From: Streptomyces sp. NBC_00683
Lineage (GTDB): Bacteria > Actinomycetota > Actinomycetes > Streptomycetales > Streptomycetaceae
Assembly (NCBI RefSeq): GCF_036226745.1
Contig: NZ_CP109013.1
Coordinates: 310,001 to 374,000 of the forward strand
Direction: 5' to 3'
DNA: 64,000 nt
Shown here: positions 56,503 through 64,000 of the stretch, in pieces
How positions within the stretch are numbered: the first letter of the stretch is position 1
Layout of the letters: each line of letters begins with the position of its first letter
The notes under the pieces: generated by a model
Told to the model about the DNA's origin: nothing
The model's input: only the letters and a program-made list of their open reading frames with translations
The model's database searches: none
Made by a program: the position numbers and the translations under genes

Positions 56503-57501
56503 TCACGCGTTCGGGCCGGCACCCCCTGAGGCCGCTTCCGTTCGGTGGATATCAGCGATGCGATCGACGCCGAAGCCGCTGATCAGGAGGCGTTCCTTGC
56601 GGTTTCCGGTGAGGAGCTGGCTCCAGTCGACGAATCCGCCGTCGGCGACTTCCAGGTACTGGTCTTCAACACTGGTGTAGATCTTGAAGCACATGCCCGT
56701 GTAGTAGCCGCGTCCGGTCGTCCTTTCGGGGTCCTCGACCACACTGATTGCTGGTAGGGCGGCGAGGTCACCACGTACCCGTTCGATGACCGGCCGGCTC
56801 GCGTCCTCCAGACAGGTGAGCCGGACCTGCGTGTACTGCGCGCCGGCGGCGGCCAACGCCGCAGCCGCGAACCTCAGGTGTTCGGCCAACTGCTGGTGTT
56901 CGAAGGACCGGTTGCCCGTGTCTCGGCCGGCGGTCACCAGGCCGAAGATCTGGAAATGGGCGAGCATGCCGGGATCGCCGAAGTGCTGTGCCCGAGCGAC
57001 TCTCTGACTGGCTGCCAGCCGGACCAGCGCTGGTGAACGAGGAGCGGCGGCCAGGGCCAGGGAACGTCGCAGGGATGCCTCCAGAGCCAAGGCGTTCGTC
57101 GGGTCGGCGGCGACCTCGCTGCCGCGAACCGTTGCGATCACCTTGCGCGGATCGACGGTCGCGACGGACGAATGAGCTGCCAGAGGCAGGACAGGGGCCA
57201 GCACGAGCATCTCGAACGCGTCGGGCAATGCGGACAACAACGCGTCTTCGGTGCGACGGAGTGCGGTGAAGCTGGTCGGTGCCGGTGCGACGAACCGATC
57301 GCTGCGGTAGCGCCGCATCACTTCCGCAGGCGAGAGCCGGTCCGCCCGCCGCCGGAACACCTCGAGCAGCAAGGTGGTCAGGTCACCACCGGACACACCA
57401 CTGCTCAACAGGTCCAACAGCTCCGGGCCGCCGAGCCGTCCCAGTACGCGCCGCAAGGCCGGGTTGGCAGAAATGTCTCGACCGGGGTCATCACGCCTCA
57501 T
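56503..57501 (-). CDS. Class II synthetase-like (HisRS/HisZ-like) protein of unknown function
   Basis: 332 residues. I do not recognise a named family, but several stretches recall the class II aminoacyl-tRNA synthetase core of HisRS: ERTTGRGYYTGMCFKIY (compare the YYTG-x-x-F segment), EVADGGFVDW in place of GGRYD, and LLISGFGVDRI as a degenerate motif 3. No anticodon-binding domain follows, as in HisZ. It is more likely a paralogue with another role than a tRNA synthetase. The ATG starts MRRDDPGRDI; neighbours give no clue. Confidence 0.5.
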   Translation of the reverse strand: MRRDDPGRDISANPALRRVLGRLGGPELLDLLSSGVSGGDLTTLLLEVFRRRADRLSPAEVMRRYRSDRFVAPAPTSFTALRRTEDALLSALPDAFEMLVLAPVLPLAAHSSVATVDPRKVIATVRGSEVAADPTNALALEASLRRSLALAAAPRSPALVRLAASQRVARAQHFGDPGMLAHFQIFGLVTAGRDTGNRSFEHQQLAEHLRFAAAALAAAGAQYTQVRLTCLEDASRPVIERVRGDLAALPAISVVEDPERTTGRGYYTGMCFKIYTSVEDQYLEVADGGFVDWSQLLTGNRKERLLISGFGVDRIADIHRTEAASGGAGPNA

Positions 57502-57600
57502 GAGGAGCGAGTATCGACCCCACGGATTCTGGTGTGCCAGGGGTTTTCCGGCATGCCGACACGGTCAAGCCCCTGGGTGCCGTTGCCTGGGCAGCGCGAG

Positions 57601-58149
57601 CTACCCAGGTCGGAGCCCGACGACGGCCCAGGTGCGGCGCCCGTCGGTACCGGTGTCCGTCCCGCATCCGGTGACCGCGGGGTGGGCGGTGATCCGGTGC
57701 AGAACATCGTCCCCACCGTCCTCGTGACCTGAGGTCAGGGTCGTGCTGTGGGAGAGGGCGAGAATGCACGCCTGCCCGTCCTGGTCGGACAGATGGACGG
57801 TGATACGGGTTCCGGGGTCGGTGGTCGCCGCGTCGACAAGGAGTGTCACGACCGCCTCCACGGCCGTCACCGTGCCCGTGGTCGGCAGGTAGCCCCACTT
57901 CTGCAGCTGGCCGACCACCGCTACCCGGGCCTTCCCCGCAGCCCACGGTGCCGACTCCAGCACCCAGTTCGCACCCCGCCGGTTCACCATGCCCACGCCG
58001 CGCCGCCCGGATCGCGCCGGCATCCGCCCCTCGGCCAGGTCCTCACTCGGACCCGCAGTCTCCGGGCGGGGCGGGGAGACCGGCCGCTTCGGCGGGGGTG
58101 GGGTCCGCGGTGGATAGTCCGGCGTGTGGTCGGTGGCCGGTGTTGTCAT
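57601..58149 (-). CDS. Degenerate GHKL/HATPase-like protein
   Basis: 182 residues. A proline-rich N-terminus (about 1-35) precedes a domain resembling the anti-sigma-factor-type ATPases abundant in Streptomyces. The helix expected to carry the N-box reads VTAVEAVVTLLVDAA, lacking the usual E-x-x-x-N, and the G-box is not evident, so ATP binding is doubtful. No sigma factor or phosphatase gene adjoins it. Confidence 0.5.
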   Translation of the reverse strand: MTTPATDHTPDYPPRTPPPPKRPVSPPRPETAGPSEDLAEGRMPARSGRRGVGMVNRRGANWVLESAPWAAGKARVAVVGQLQKWGYLPTTGTVTAVEAVVTLLVDAATTDPGTRITVHLSDQDGQACILALSHSTTLTSGHEDGGDDVLHRITAHPAVTGCGTDTGTDGRRTWAVVGLRPG

Positions 58150-58397
58150 CTGTGGCTCCCCGAGGGTGTGGGCAGAACGTCACCGTCCTGACCTGATGGT
58201 AGATCCAGGCGGGTGACGGGGTGAGGTGTTCGGCGGGACGGGCCTTGCAGGGGTTGGCTGGGCGGGTGGCTCATGTACCCCGCGTCGGTCGGTCCCGGAC
58301 CGGGACGGAAACGACCTCGGGCCGGGAGCAAGGGATCTGCCCCCTCGGGGTGACTCGGGAGTAACCTGCTGGCTTCGCCACACGAAGGGGTCTCGCG

Positions 58398-59162
58398 ATG
58401 CCGGTCCGGATCGAACGCAAGGAGCACGTCACCACCGTCGTCCTCTCCCGGCCTGAGGTCCGCAACGCGGTGGACGGCCCGACGGCGACCGAACTCGCCG
58501 ACGCATTCCGGGCGTTCGAGGAGGACGAAACAGCGCGGGTGGCGGTCCTGTGGGGCGAGGGCGGCACGTTCTGCGCGGGCGCGGACCTCAAGGCGCTCGC
58601 CACGGAGCGCGGCAACCACGTCACGGAGGACGGCGACGGGCCGATGGGTCCGACGCGGATGCGGCTGTCCAAGCCGGTGATCGCGGCGGTGGCAGGCCAT
58701 GCCGTCGCCGGCGGTCTGGAGCTGGCACTCTGGTGCGATCTGCGGGTCGCCGAGGAGGACGCGGTCTTCGGCGTCTTCTGCCGTCGCTGGGGCGTACCGC
58801 TCATCGATGGCGGCACCGTACGTCTCCCCCGCCTCATCGGCACCAGCCGCGCGATGGACATGATCCTGACCGGCCGCCCGGTCACCGCCTCCGAGGCGTA
58901 CGAGATGGGACTCGCGAACCGTGTCGTCCCACCGGGCCGGGCACGTGTGGAGGCCGAGGCCCTGGCCGCCTCGATCGCCGGCTTCCCGCAGGCCTGCCTC
59001 CGGGCCGACCGGAGTTCCGTCCTCGACCAGGAAGGCCTCGACGAACAGGCCGCCGTCCAGGTCGAACTCCGCCACGGGACGCGCGTGCTGGGCGAGAGCA
59101 TGGAGGGCGCGGCGCGGTTCTCGGCCGGGGCGGGACGGCACGGGTCCTTCGGCGAACGCTGA
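58398..59162 (+). CDS. Enoyl-CoA hydratase/isomerase (crotonase)
   Basis: 254 residues with the crotonase fold. VLSRPEVRNAVDGPTA, the oxyanion segments GTFCAGADLKAL and AAVAGHAVAGGLELAL, and the trimerisation helix are clear. The glutamate position after RRWGVPLIDGGTVRLPRLIG fits hydratase/isomerase members. It acts on a CoA-ester; whether in fatty acid degradation is not shown. ATG with AAGGGG 7 bases upstream. Single gene. Confidence 0.88.
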   Translation: MPVRIERKEHVTTVVLSRPEVRNAVDGPTATELADAFRAFEEDETARVAVLWGEGGTFCAGADLKALATERGNHVTEDGDGPMGPTRMRLSKPVIAAVAGHAVAGGLELALWCDLRVAEEDAVFGVFCRRWGVPLIDGGTVRLPRLIGTSRAMDMILTGRPVTASEAYEMGLANRVVPPGRARVEAEALAASIAGFPQACLRADRSSVLDQEGLDEQAAVQVELRHGTRVLGESMEGAARFSAGAGRHGSFGER

Positions 59163-59255
59163 TGCGGCGCACGACCGACGACACCCCATGCCCGCTCGTG
59201 AATGCCGAGGACCGGCGGGCCGCACGGGTGACGGCCGGCCGGTCACCTCATGGGT

Positions 59256-59299
59256 TCCAGCAGCTGCGGAATTCCTCTCGGGGTTCCGCAGCTGCTGGA
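59256..59299. terminator. Strong bidirectional hairpin between convergent genes
   Basis: TCCAGCAGCTGCGGAA (59256-59271) and its exact complement (59284-59299), 16 paired bases with a 12-base loop. It lies between the crotonase and the convergent phospholipase gene, as expected of a shared terminator. Confidence 0.7.
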
Positions 59300-59399
59300 T
59301 CAACACGCCAGCGGCCAGGTGTGACGGAACGACGACACACACCACGCCCACGACCTTCCGGACCTGGAACGGCGGCTGGTGCGCAACCTGAAGGACCGC

Positions 59400-61460
59400 T
59401 CAGACCGTCCTGATCGCCGGGTCGGAGACGCCCGGAGCGCCGGTCTCCACGTGACCGGCGAAGCGGCGCAGGAAGCCGGCGTCGGCGTCGGAGACGACCT
59501 TGACGTCGTACCAGCGGGCGGTGGCACGCAGGTCGACCGTGTGGGAGACGGTCGCACCGGGGTTGACCTTGAAGGTCTGAGCCGCGCCGCCGTACGCGTT
59601 GGTCACCGTGAGGTTGACCGCGGCCGAGGCGGAGTTGGTCATGCTGAGCGTCAGGTTGCCACCGGCCGCCACGTGACGGGCGGTGACCTCGGGGCCGGCC
59701 TTCTTCGCCGGGCCCTTCCAGGTGCGCACGAAGCCGTTCGGGCCCCAGACCGTGAGATCGATCTGGTTGCCGGTGGAGCTGCTGGTGCTCCAGGTGTCCG
59801 AGAGGGTCTTGCCCGCCTCGACGGTGTAGGGCCAGGGGCCGTCCGTACGGTTGCCCGAGGTGCTGTGGAAGTGGGCGCCCAGGGTGGGGCCGCCGGCGAA
59901 GGTCAGGGTGAACTTGCCGGTGGAGACGGTGGCCCGGCCATCCACGTACGGGCTGTAGCCGAGGGCGCGGGTCGGCTTGGAGCCCGCCTCCTGCTTCGGG
60001 AGGGTGCCCGTGGCCGGCGGGGTCGGGTGGTAGGACGGGTGGCGGTCCTTGTCCGGCGGCACGTACCCGGCCGTGGAGGGCAGCGCGGCGGGGGCCGCGT
60101 CCGCACGGGCGAAGTCGAAGGCCGACGTCAGGTCCCCGCATACGGCGCGGCGCCACGGCGAGATGTTGGGCTCCTGCACCCCGAAGCGCTTCTCCATGAA
60201 GCGGATCACCGAGGTGTGGTCGAAGGTCTCGGAGCAGACGTAGCCGCCCTTGCTCCACGGCGAGACGACGATCATCGGCACGCGCGGACCGAGCCCGTAG
60301 GGGCCCGCCGCGTAACCCCCGCCGCCCTTGTACAGGTCCTTCGACACGTCTGCCGTGGAGAGGCCCCAGGCGGAGGAGGCCGGAGGGTACGGCGGAACGA
60401 CGTGGTCGAAGAAGCCGTCGTTCTCGTCGTAGGTGATGAACAGGGCGGTCTTGGCCCAGACTTCAGGGTTCGCCGTCAGCGCGTCCAGGACCTGCGAGAT
60501 GTACCAGGCACCGAAGTTCGTCGGCCAGTTCGAGTGCTCGCTGAAGGCCTCGGGGGCGGCGATCCAGGAGACCTTCGGGAGGGTCCCGTTGACCACGTCC
60601 GCGCGCAGCCGGTCGAAGTACCCGTCGCCCGCCTTGGCGTTCGTGCCGGTGCGGGCCTTCTCGTACAGGGCGCTTCCGGGCTGCGCATTGCGGTAGTTGT
60701 TGAAGTACAGCAGCGAGTTGTCGCCGTAGTTGCCGCGGAAGGCGTCGTTGATCCAGCCCCAGGACCCGGCGGCGTTCAGGCCGTCGCCGATGTCCTGGTA
60801 GACCTTCCAGGAGACCCCTGCCGACTCCAGCCGCTCGGGATAGGTCTTCCAGCCGTAGCCGGCCTCCTGGTTTCCGAGGACCGGTCCACCGCCCGTGCCG
60901 TCGTTGCCGGTGTGGCCCGACCAGAGGTAGTAGCGGTTGGGGTCGGTGGCTCCGATGAAGGAGCAGTGGTAGGCGTCGCACACGGTGAAGGCATCGGCGA
61001 GGGCGTAGTGGAACGGGATGTCGTTCCGTGTCATGTGCGACATGGTCGTGGCGGTCTTCGCCGGTACCCACTTGTCGTACTTGCCGTTGTTGTAGGCCTG
61101 GTGGCCGCCGGCCCAGTCGTGGTCCAGCCCCTCCAGGAACTGCATCCCGAGGTCCGCCACCTGGGGGTTGAAGGGGAGGATGTCCTTCGTCCCGTTGGAC
61201 TGGTGGAAGACGGACTTGCCGTTGTCCTGGAGCACGGGCCGGGGGTCCCCGAAGCCTCGTACCCCCTTCATGGCCCCGAAGTAGTGGTCGAAGGAACGGT
61301 TCTCCTGCATCAGGACGACGACGTGCTCGATGTCCTGGATCGTTCCTGTGCTGCCCTGCGCCGGAATGGCGGCGGCCCTCGCGATGCTCTCGTTCAGCAT
61401 GGCGAAGGCCGCGGTGCCTCCGGCGATCTGCAGGAACCTGCGACGGTCAAGCTCTGTCAT
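59400..61460 (-). CDS. Tat-exported phosphocholine-type phospholipase C
   Basis: 686 residues. DRRRFLQIAGG is a twin-arginine signal. The phosphoesterase (phospholipase C/acid phosphatase) domain spans about 42-450 with VLMQENRSFDHYFG near its start, LDHDWAGGHQAYNNG, and FITYDENDGFFDHVVPP and DHTSVIRFMEKRFG near its end. Two DUF756-type C-terminal domains (about 500-685) complete the architecture of PlcN/PlcH-like enzymes, which release phosphocholine or headgroups from phospholipids, often under phosphate limitation. ATG with AGAGG 9 bases upstream. No Pho box was identified. Confidence 0.9.
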   Translation of the reverse strand: MTELDRRRFLQIAGGTAAFAMLNESIARAAAIPAQGSTGTIQDIEHVVVLMQENRSFDHYFGAMKGVRGFGDPRPVLQDNGKSVFHQSNGTKDILPFNPQVADLGMQFLEGLDHDWAGGHQAYNNGKYDKWVPAKTATTMSHMTRNDIPFHYALADAFTVCDAYHCSFIGATDPNRYYLWSGHTGNDGTGGGPVLGNQEAGYGWKTYPERLESAGVSWKVYQDIGDGLNAAGSWGWINDAFRGNYGDNSLLYFNNYRNAQPGSALYEKARTGTNAKAGDGYFDRLRADVVNGTLPKVSWIAAPEAFSEHSNWPTNFGAWYISQVLDALTANPEVWAKTALFITYDENDGFFDHVVPPYPPASSAWGLSTADVSKDLYKGGGGYAAGPYGLGPRVPMIVVSPWSKGGYVCSETFDHTSVIRFMEKRFGVQEPNISPWRRAVCGDLTSAFDFARADAAPAALPSTAGYVPPDKDRHPSYHPTPPATGTLPKQEAGSKPTRALGYSPYVDGRATVSTGKFTLTFAGGPTLGAHFHSTSGNRTDGPWPYTVEAGKTLSDTWSTSSSTGNQIDLTVWGPNGFVRTWKGPAKKAGPEVTARHVAAGGNLTLSMTNSASAAVNLTVTNAYGGAAQTFKVNPGATVSHTVDLRATARWYDVKVVSDADAGFLRRFAGHVETGAPGVSDPAIRTV

Positions 61461-61872
61461 GGGTGACGACCTCTGGGTTATGGGGGGTATCGGGGGCGCC
61501 CCAAGGACAGCGGTCCCGGGGTACCGGGCGGGGGTGGGTTCGTGACACCACGGCGTACACCTGGAGAACGAAAGCCTCCCTTGCGGCACGGACCTGCCCA
61601 CGCCGACGACTGGTGGGAGGGTACGGGCAAGACCTCCGCGCACAACAGGCCCCGGTAGCACGCTCTTTGCGCAGAGGTCAGTTCCCGCCACGCGTACTCG
61701 AACCGTGCGGACGGTAAGGGGAAACCGTGGCCGAGCCGCGCCGACGGTTGAGGTTTCGTGGGGTGCCTCCGCAGTCCGGCGGCAACTTGTACCGGCAGGG
61801 AACCACGGCCGCGGGCGGGCTCGTGTCCTGGTACGGGTGGAAGAGCAACCGGGCCGGGCTCGCGGGGGAATC
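61461..61872. other. Divergent intergenic region (412 bases)
   Basis: Between the leftward phospholipase and the rightward TraB-like gene. Frames here lack ribosome sites. If the TraB-like gene used a far upstream ATG (61705), part of this stretch would be coding, but that extension has no domain-like character. Confidence 0.4.
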
Positions 61873-62574
61873 ATGCAGATCATCGAGGTGACCGGGTACG
61901 CCGTCCGATCTGCTGTGATCACCATGAGACGGAAAGGGACACCACTTGAATTCGTGATCTTCCCGATGGTGCATGTGGCTTCGCCGACGTTCTACTCCCA
62001 GGTCCGGCTCAGGCTCAGGGAATGCGACCTCATAGTCATGGAGGGAATCCGAGGGAGGTCGGTCGGAGTGAGCACACTAACGCTCGCCTACCGGTTCGCC
62101 CCACGTCGGCGGCGCAACGGTCTGCAGGAGCAGCGCGCGGAGCTGTTGCTTCCCGAGGGGGTGGAGGTCATCAACCCGGATGTGACCGCGGCGGAGGCGG
62201 TCGCGGACCTGAAGACACTGCCGCGGGGGATGTACTTGATGCTCATGGTCACGGCTCCCGTGATGGGCCTGGTGTTCGCGCTGCGCGGTCCGCGCGCCTT
62301 CCTCGATGAAGACCTGGTGGTCGAGGATCTGCCGTCGACGCTGCGGGCGGAACTGGCAGCCGACGACCCCGTGATGCACGCGATCTCGGATCGACGCGAC
62401 CAGCGGTTGCTCGAAGCGCTCGGCGAGATCTACACGGAGCGCGGCGACGAGCCGATCCGGGTGGCCATCGTCTACGGAGCCGGTCACGTCCCGGCGATCG
62501 TGTCGGGACTGAGGGACCGATACGGGTACCGGCCACGTGAAGCGGAATGGGTAACCGTCCTCATCCCTGCGTAG
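61873..62574 (+). CDS. TraB/GumN-like protein
   Basis: 233 residues. FVIFPMVHVASPTFYSQV near the start and VAIVYGAGHVPAIVSGL near the end correspond to the two histidine-bearing GxH-type motifs of the TraB/PrgY/GumN superfamily (putative metal-dependent proteases). A hydrophobic segment (MYLMLMVTAPVMGLVFAL, about 116-133) may anchor it to the membrane. The ATG at 61873 has a GGGGGAA site. Function unknown. Confidence 0.62.
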   Translation: MQIIEVTGYAVRSAVITMRRKGTPLEFVIFPMVHVASPTFYSQVRLRLRECDLIVMEGIRGRSVGVSTLTLAYRFAPRRRRNGLQEQRAELLLPEGVEVINPDVTAAEAVADLKTLPRGMYLMLMVTAPVMGLVFALRGPRAFLDEDLVVEDLPSTLRAELAADDPVMHAISDRRDQRLLEALGEIYTERGDEPIRVAIVYGAGHVPAIVSGLRDRYGYRPREAEWVTVLIPA

Positions 62575-62713
62575 ATCAACGGGCGAAACGGTTCTGCGCG
62601 ATCCGGCGGGTTCGTGATCACGGTGACTCCGAGGCGGGCGAGCGGCCGGCCGGCGTCGCGCGCGTCGCACCCGAGGCCGGCGGCGATGCGTTTCACCCCC
62701 GCCTCGGGGCACC

Positions 62714-62971
62714 TCATCCGCCCGCGGCGCCCTCTGCCTCCTTGACCTCCTCGGCCTCCTCGACCTCCTCGGCCTCCCAGCGCAGCAGGTCGCCCGGCTG
62801 ACACTTGAGCACCTCGCAGAGCGCGGCAAGCGTCGCGAAGCGCACCGCCTTGGCGCGGCCGTTCTTGAGTACCGCCAGGTTGGCGGGAGTGATCCCGACG
62901 CGGTCCGCTAGCTCACCCACGGACATCTTCCGCCGGGCCAGCATCACGTCGATGTCGACGGCGATCGGCAT
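62714..62971 (-). CDS. XRE-family HTH regulator, partner of DUF2975 protein
   Basis: 85 residues. A Cro/C1-type HTH (about 5-65, MSVGELADRVGITPANLAVLKNGRAKAVRFATLAALC) followed by an acidic tail. This size and the LK-x-GRAKAVRF motif are typical of the YozG-like regulators encoded next to DUF2975 membrane proteins. ATG with GAGG upstream; the ATG shares one base with the DUF2975 stop (TGATG). It probably binds the palindrome at 63493-63513 and controls its own operon. Confidence 0.88.
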   Translation of the reverse strand: MPIAVDIDVMLARRKMSVGELADRVGITPANLAVLKNGRAKAVRFATLAALCEVLKCQPGDLLRWEAEEVEEAEEVKEAEGAAGG

Positions 62972-63462
62972 CAGATCACCTCGTTCAACTCGGCCTGCAT
63001 CTGCGCCGCTTCGACGTCGCGCGCGACCGCCTGGGCGAGCAGCATCCGCAGCACGAGCACGATGAGCGCGACGCCCAGGATGGCCACACCCACCCCGCCC
63101 ATGATGACGGTGACGCCCGGGTCTTCCCGCTGGCCAGGCGCATTGATGGCCGTGACCGCGAACCACAGGAGGGCAGCCGCCACGATCGCGCCGATCACGC
63201 CGTCCACGTACCGGAAGGCGGTATGGGAGAACACGGTCCCGCGTCGCACCATCGCCACCAGCCGCCATACGCAGACCAGGGCGACCTGGGCCGACACCAT
63301 GCCGAGGACGGTGATCAGGCGCAGCGGGGTCAGTGGGAGCGACCCGTCCTCCGGGTCGTTCCCGCTGACCAACACCCACACCATCGATGCCTGTACGAAC
63401 ACGGTGCCGAGGAGCACCACCGCAAGCACGGCGCGCAGCGCACGCACTGCAAGCTTTCCCAT
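62971..63462 (-). CDS. DUF2975 membrane protein
   Basis: 163 residues with four transmembrane segments (about 8-30, 46-68, 90-112, 122-145) and the DUF2975 features RRGTVFSHTAFRYVDGVIG. Its molecular role is unknown; it commonly occurs with a small XRE regulator as here. ATG with GAAGGA upstream; translationally coupled to that regulator. Confidence 0.85.
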   Translation of the reverse strand: MGKLAVRALRAVLAVVLLGTVFVQASMVWVLVSGNDPEDGSLPLTPLRLITVLGMVSAQVALVCVWRLVAMVRRGTVFSHTAFRYVDGVIGAIVAAALLWFAVTAINAPGQREDPGVTVIMGGVGVAILGVALIVLVLRMLLAQAVARDVEAAQMQAELNEVI

Positions 63463-63492
63463 GACCCATCCTTCCATCGAATGACGATGGCA

Positions 63493-63513
63493 ATCTATCG
63501 AATATCGATAGAT
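63493..63513. promoter_or_regulatory. Operator-like palindrome before the DUF2975/XRE operon
   Basis: ATCTATCGA-ATA-TCGATAGAT, a perfect inverted repeat 31 bases upstream of the DUF2975 start. Its A/T-richness and position suggest autoregulation by the XRE protein. Confidence 0.65.
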
Positions 63514-63667
63514 GAAACAAGAGCTGGGACGGACCCACCGGGACGCCCACTCGCAGCGCCGGCGACTGAGCACTTCCCTTGACCACTGAGCTCTCATGGG
63601 TGGCCGCGAGGAACCAAGGAGTTGACGACCGACGACTGGTGTCAGTGGTGGCACGTACGGTCAGCAC

Positions 63668-64000
63668 ATGGTTGATCAGTGGGCAGGGATCCGCGAACGA
63701 GTCGGCGCATTGGGCGCTCAGCCGGCGAGCAGTGAAGTGTTCGGGTCTCTCGGACACCAGTGGACCCTGGAGGAGCCGCTCACCGAAAGCGATCTCGCCG
63801 ACCTCGAAGAGCAGATAGGCGCAAGGCTGCCCGAGGAATACCGGACCTTCCTCCGCCAGGTCGCCGCGGGCGGCGCCGGCCCCACTTACGGCCTCTTCCC
63901 GGTGCGGCGCGTACAGGGCCGGTGGCGCTGGGAAGGCGACGGTGCCGATCTGGCCGACCTCGACACCATCGCCCAGCCATTCCCCGACCAGGGCCCGGCC
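63668..64000 (+). CDS. SUKH (SMI1/KNR4) family protein, truncated by the window edge
   Basis: The first 111 codons run into the window end with no stop. LTESDLADLEEQIGARLPEEYRTFLRQVAAGGAGPTYGLFPV is the SMI1/KNR4 (SUKH) core. Such proteins serve as immunity factors against contact-dependent toxins in many bacteria, or have housekeeping roles. No toxin gene is visible, but downstream sequence is missing. The ATG at 63668 lacks a clear ribosome site. Confidence 0.75.
   Translation, partial: MVDQWAGIRERVGALGAQPASSEVFGSLGHQWTLEEPLTESDLADLEEQIGARLPEEYRTFLRQVAAGGAGPTYGLFPVRRVQGRWRWEGDGADLADLDTIAQPFPDQGPA

Noticed and set aside
59256..59299. Inverted repeat as a transposon end or attachment site
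   Set aside because: No transposase or integrase nearby and no second copy; its place between convergent genes fits a terminator better.

Overview
The window is a stretch of high-GC actinobacterial chromosome, almost certainly from Streptomyces. The signs are strong G/C bias at third codon positions, frequent GTG/TTG starts behind GGAGG-like ribosome sites, many ATGA/GTGA gene overlaps, a mycothiol-dependent-type enzyme, twin-arginine and lipoprotein signals, a sugar ABC transporter without its own ATPase, and very many secreted carbohydrate-active enzymes. No rRNA, tRNA, CRISPR array, insertion sequence or phage gene was recognised. Everything here was read by eye from the sequence; no database search was run.

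Layout. 1-6753: start of a secreted protein (cut by the window edge), a zinc amidase with two peptidoglycan-binding repeats, then two large secreted discoidin-domain proteins (a clan GH-A-like glycosidase and a beta-helix protein). 7047-20327: mixed metabolic and regulatory genes: mycothiol-dependent enzyme, TetR regulator with divergent esterase operon, beta-lactamase-fold serine hydrolase, alpha/beta hydrolases, a multipass membrane protein, lipoproteins, nadE, a frameshifted HAD phosphatase and a GNAT acetyltransferase. 20515-27638: a cell-envelope block: response regulator, sensor kinase and lipoprotein in one overlapping operon, then MurJ-type flippase plus FemAB-type peptidyltransferase, and a divergent L,D-transpeptidase.

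27660-47397 is the most striking part, a locus for a fucose-containing glycan. Five overlapping or closely spaced genes encode the non-phosphorylated L-fucose pathway: mutarotase, aldo/keto reductase (L-fucose dehydrogenase), SDR (2-keto-3-deoxy-fuconate dehydrogenase), L-fuconate dehydratase and a fumarylacetoacetase-fold diketo acid hydrolase. No lactonase is seen. Around them are two GH29 alpha-L-fucosidases of identical length (423 codons), an AraC regulator, a GH16 enzyme, an unclassified secreted barrel-like protein, two permeases with a binding lipoprotein, a chimeric DeoR-HTH/LacI-sensor regulator, a D-2-hydroxyacid dehydrogenase and a 953-residue secreted protein that looks like a polysaccharide lyase. 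A nearly identical 28-bp operator (25/28) stands upstream of the transporter operon and between the chimeric regulator and the dehydrogenase/fucosidase/lyase genes. I infer that this regulator controls import, extracellular depolymerisation and defucosylation as one regulon, while the catabolic operon has its own palindromes.

47548-64000: two tiny membrane proteins; a translationally coupled pair of secreted multidomain proteins (glucose/sorbosone-dehydrogenase fold, and ThuA plus DUF1080) sharing duplicated ricin-type lectin tails; a GH76 alpha-mannanase behind a LacI-type palindrome also found 48 kb away before the beta-helix gene; a DUF1707 protein; a class II synthetase-like (HisRS-like) protein; a degenerate ATPase-fold protein; a crotonase; a Tat-exported phospholipase C; a TraB-like protein; a DUF2975/XRE pair with its operator; and the first 111 codons of a SUKH-type protein at the right edge.
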